Part shown: piece by piece, positions 60,301 through 64,000 of the stretch
How the letters are laid out: each line of letters starts with the position of its first letter
Position numbering within the stretch: position 1 is the stretch's first letter
Assembly: GCF_021917145.1 (NCBI RefSeq)
Contig: NC_061081.1
Location: 9,262,100-9,326,099 of the forward strand
DNA length: 64,000 nucleotides
Direction of reading: 5' to 3'
From: Hypomesus transpacificus
Lineage: Eukaryota > Chordata > Actinopteri > Osmeriformes > Osmeridae
Translations under genes and position numbers: made by a program
Notes under the pieces: model-generated
Seen by the model: the letters and a program-made list of their open reading frames with translations, nothing else
Database searches by the model: none
What the model was told of the DNA's origin: nothing

Positions 60301-62650
60301 ACATTGGGATGATGTTAAATTAGATTATATGTAATTGTATAAAACTGAACCAGGGTTTGTTATGGTTTCTTGTCATTTAAGAATGAGGACCCTGGGCTTG
60401 CACCCAGACCTTTATGTAAATGCAAACAAGAAAATGATTATCCAGTGGTATGCAATACAGTGTTGTGTTGCCTTGTAGTATATGATATTCATTACAGTTT
60501 CCACCGTCATTGTGTTGTGAAAATCATCAAAACATTAGTTTGAGTCGTCTTCAGTGCCGTCTGGTTCTGTTTATTTTGTGGGCATTTTTGCGGCTTGCCA
60601 GATCTCTTGTGGAGATCAGTGGAGAACTTGGCGAAATGTCTTGTGTCACAATACTGAATATAAATACTGCCGAACTCAAAACATCCCTGCCGATTTTCAA
60701 ATAAACACAGTTGCACTGAAGGCTCTTAACATCGTCTTTGTTTTCAAACGGGCTAAGAGAAAAGGTTTTTGAACAGGACGACAGCCTTCATGTTGATCAT
60801 TTTAGTTGTTTTACTTGCTCATCATGAAGTCACAGTACAACAATGCATTGAAAATATACTTTTTCTTTTGTGTCTGGAAATAATTTAACCAATGGCTGCC
60901 TTGCATCTAAAGATATATGAATACATGTTTTAAACCAGCACAACCATTTACTGTACACGCATCGAAAATATGTTTCCCTACAAAAAAAAGAGAAAAAAAG
61001 ATTGTTTCAGAATAAATGCAACCAAACTTATAATGGACGCAAAGCATATACACATCTGTGTTGTATTTCAAGTAAAACAGTCAAACACATTAGAAACAGA
61101 TAAATGAGGGAGTTCGGATTTACAGCCGACCCTGTAATCTGTTTACTGTCTTTCAGCACCACTGTAGTGAGGAAAAGAAATGATGTCTGCTCCTTCATAA
61201 ATCACCACTAAGCCGTTTAAGTCCAGACACTCAGCATATGGGCTAAGAGTTTATATTCATGAATTCTTTAAGTTAGTCTAAGCCCTTTTGCCCTTATTGA
61301 GGTATATATATATATACTTTATATGCTGATATTTGGAGAATGCTTTACACTTCATTGGCAATCTGGAAGCATTCCAAGGGTTTTCACTTCTCTGTCCTTT
61401 GTCTCTTATCCTTCTTTTTTTTCTATTGCTAACCAAACACATCAGGGTCGACATCCAGCTGCAGTAGTAGATGTAGCCTTTAATACTTTTGATAATTAGT
61501 AAACAGTCCATGCTAATTGTATCACTGAATGATATATTATATTGTATTTTCTGCGCACAGCTTCATAGAAGTGCTTTGCATCTCTGATTCCCTGATCGCC
61601 TCCCATTACTGAGCATTTAATCACATGGTGCTATAAATCTTTGAAAAGCATTTTGGGATTTTATAAGGATCTCAAAGCAGATAGACAAGCACGTTCTTGT
61701 CCTCATGGGGTCAATGTTGATGTCATGATCATATTCTCTCTAAGCTTGAATGACATAGAGGAGGACACAAGGAGACACAGTGAGGTTTCCTCTTAGACCG
61801 CAGCTCACCTCCTGTCCTTGATCAGAACCATGTGGGAGCTTCTCTGTGCTCTTCTCAGATGTTTGACAAGTGTGTGCAGAGACGTCTGCCAGGAGACTGT
61901 GGCAGGCTGTGCCCTCATCTGTGGAAAATGAACGCAGACATGGAGCAGGTTTGCATGGACCGTGAACAGCCTGTAGGAGCACCAAAGTTCACAGGCTATC
62001 TGATTTCAATAGTTTTGATGGAAAGTTATGGCTTTTTTTAATAGAAAATGCAAACCGTCGGATATTGCTGGTTGACTAAACCGTTCTGTGATAGTAATAT
62101 TAGGCAAAATTTAGTTTATCTTAAGCCTTAAGACCAAGCCATTTCTGCTTGATCCGGTTTTGCTATGACAGACCTTCTGAATGGGCACTGACCTGTGTTT
62201 AAAGGTAACTAGCCATGTGTCATCATGATGGCTGTCACATTAGTCAAAAGGCCTTTGACAAGAGCCAGACATGCTGTGTCAGGACCCTCAATCACACGCA
62301 TGGTCCATCTCAGAGACCTTCAACCAATACAGCGTGTGTATGTGTGTGTATGTGTGTGTGTTTGTCAAATGGGGTTGATGGATGAGGGAGCCTGAAGCTT
62401 CACATTTGGTTCCAATCACCCAACTGATATTGTTCTTGGGTGTTGTATAACACAGATGAAGCAACAAATGGAGGGTACTGTTTTTCAGAATAAGGTCAGG
62501 GAAATGGCACTATACTTTTCTGTATCAATGATGTATCTTGGTTTCTAGATAGTTCCTACTTTTTGATGAAACAGTAGCATTCTGAATCTTTGAAGTTGAC
62601 TATTAAGGATTTCAAAACAGGAGTTGACCAATCAATAGTAGACCCACTGA
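57340..62650. other. Gene-free region downstream of dchs2
   Basis: No exon of a recognisable family was found on either strand. In tetrapods the next gene is SFRP2, and no frizzled-type cysteine domain is visible here. The 128-codon frame at 57446-57832 has an equally long antisense frame and GGTTCCAT/GAACCA-type wording seen in dispersed fish repeats, so it is not called as a gene. A worn dispersed-repeat core (ACATTTACATGTATTAGTTT) is near 59879. Confidence 0.5.
62334..62362. repeat. (GT)n microsatellite
   Basis: GT units broken by two GTAT interruptions. Confidence 0.85.
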
Positions 62651-62662
62651 TTTGAGTTTATC

Positions 62663-62751
62663 GCATGTGTGGAGTTTACTTTGCATGTGTGGAGTTTACT
62701 TTGCATGTGTGGAGTTTACTTTGCATGTGTGGAGTTTACTTTGCATGTGTG
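62663..62751. repeat. 20-base minisatellite, 4.5 copies
   Basis: Four exact tandem copies of GCATGTGTGGAGTTTACTTT (from 62663, 62683, 62703 and 62723) plus nine bases of a fifth. The period is not a multiple of three, so it does not encode a protein repeat. Confidence 0.95.
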
Positions 62752-63840
62752 CTAAACTCAGTGCACCCTGCCTTCAGACCTGCTTGTAACACGACGCTTG
62801 AAAAACCAACCACAGATCACAGTGTGACCACAGGTTTAATGACGTGTCTATGAACGTGTAGAGTTGTCTGTCACCCTGTCTTGACCTCTGACCTCTGCAA
62901 TGGAGCCCTGCACTTCCGAGGGGCTCGTGAGTAGAGTGAGGGAGTGAACAAAGGAGGGCAGGAGGAGGGGAGCGAGTGAAATCCCCAGGGCAGGTGTTCT
63001 CTCCTGGGTGTCCTCTAGTGGCCTTGTCCCTTGATGGAAGGGTCTCGCTGGGATGCCTGGGATCAGAATGCCAAGGTTGGCCCAGACGGGGAGATTTATA
63101 CCTTGATCTCTACGCCAAATGGCGTCCTGTTTCACAGTGACCCCACCCCCCAGCCACCCACTCTACCACCCCCACATGCACACAGACAAACACACACACA
63201 CACATACACATGCACACACATACAGAATGCACATCCATAAATGTTGTTGAGTACATATTGATGTTGAGGGAGATTAAACACATTTCGGCCAAGTTTTTTC
63301 TGACCCACTCTTCCTGCCCCGTAGCAATGAACATGCCAAATATCTAAAAGTACACAGTTGAATTATCAATCTATCAATCTGCAGTGTTGATGTAGCTATC
63401 TACACTTGTCTACTTTGAGTATGTTTATTCTGAGAACCTCTCAGTATGTCTACTGTTAATTGGAGGAATGTAATGCTAATGTAGCATTGGTGCCCTGTGT
63501 GTTCTGTATTTTGCAAAGAAATAGAACATCTTAGAAATGCCTACCCCAGAATACAGGAACTTCAGTTACACGTCCTCTTCACCCCAGTGGCTGGGGATAT
63601 TTTCTAAGCTGTTGTGAAAGATGCTCCTCAGACCCTCCTTTTGTCTTACATCTTCTCAAATTTCCTTTATGTCGGAGAAAAAACCTTGCCCTATCCAATG
63701 CCAATTCCAGTTAAACCAACCACCGTAGCGACCTACACGCCAGTGGTGGAACAAACCCAGGCGAGTTCAGAACAGCTGACCAATGAAATTTTCCTTGCTA
63801 ACGAGACTCGGAGGCCATGGCAGTTCTTGACTGTACTAGG

Positions 63841-63859
63841 AGAGAGAGGGAGAGAGAGG

Positions 63860-63891
<32 letters not shown>

Positions 63892-63945
63892 GGGAGAGGG
63901 AGAGAGAGAGAGGGAGGAAGAGAGAGAGGGAGAGGGAGAGAGAGG
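63841..63945. repeat. (GA)n microsatellite/purine tract
   Basis: About 105 bases of almost pure GA with scattered GGGA interruptions, near the end of the window. Confidence 0.95.
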
Positions 63946-64000
63946 TATCGAGCAATTAGGGGCTGGAGAGCCAGATGTGGTTTGTGGGGAGAGACAGAGC

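Overview
The window is vertebrate nuclear DNA, almost certainly from a ray-finned (teleost) fish. Its genes are split into many GT-AG exons, its introns hold fish-type DNA transposons and microsatellites, and the gene order lrat - fgg - plrg1 - dchs2 matches the tetrapod LRAT-FGG-...-PLRG1-DCHS2 block. The species cannot be named from the sequence alone. There is no prokaryotic content, no CRISPR array and no convincing RNA gene.

Layout. Positions 1-7.8 kb contain no recognisable gene. Two tandem lecithin retinol acyltransferase (LRAT) genes lie on the minus strand (7.8-9.55 kb and 10.8-11.87 kb), each with two coding exons. After a 5.9 kb gene-free gap, the fibrinogen gamma chain gene fgg runs on the plus strand in nine exons (17.77-21.30 kb). 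Only 1.6 kb further on is plrg1, a spliceosomal WD40 protein, in 15 exons (22.91-29.92 kb). One kilobase later comes the giant cadherin dachsous 2 (dchs2) in 20 coding exons (30.99-56.49 kb). From 56.5 to 64 kb there is the dchs2 3' end, simple repeats and no gene I can recognise. I traced every splice junction in the four known gene types by reading phase. All four reading frames stay open from start to stop: LRAT copies of 215 and 230 aa, fgg 438 aa, plrg1 513 aa, dchs2 3287 aa.

The genes are neighbours by ancestry rather than one pathway: retinyl-ester synthesis (lrat), blood clotting (fgg), pre-mRNA splicing (plrg1) and Fat/Dachsous planar polarity (dchs2). The tetrapod FGA and FGB genes, which sit between FGG and PLRG1, are absent from this interval.

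Mobile DNA is concentrated in plrg1 introns. A 2.2 kb element with TTAA target sites and a broken THAP-domain reading frame (Kolobok-like) is itself interrupted by a hAT-like element. A smaller relative of that second element lies in another plrg1 intron. The points most worth a second look are an RGD tripeptide and a rearranged cysteine pair at the mature N-terminus of the gamma chain, the missing FGA/FGB, the nested transposons and the LRAT tandem pair.
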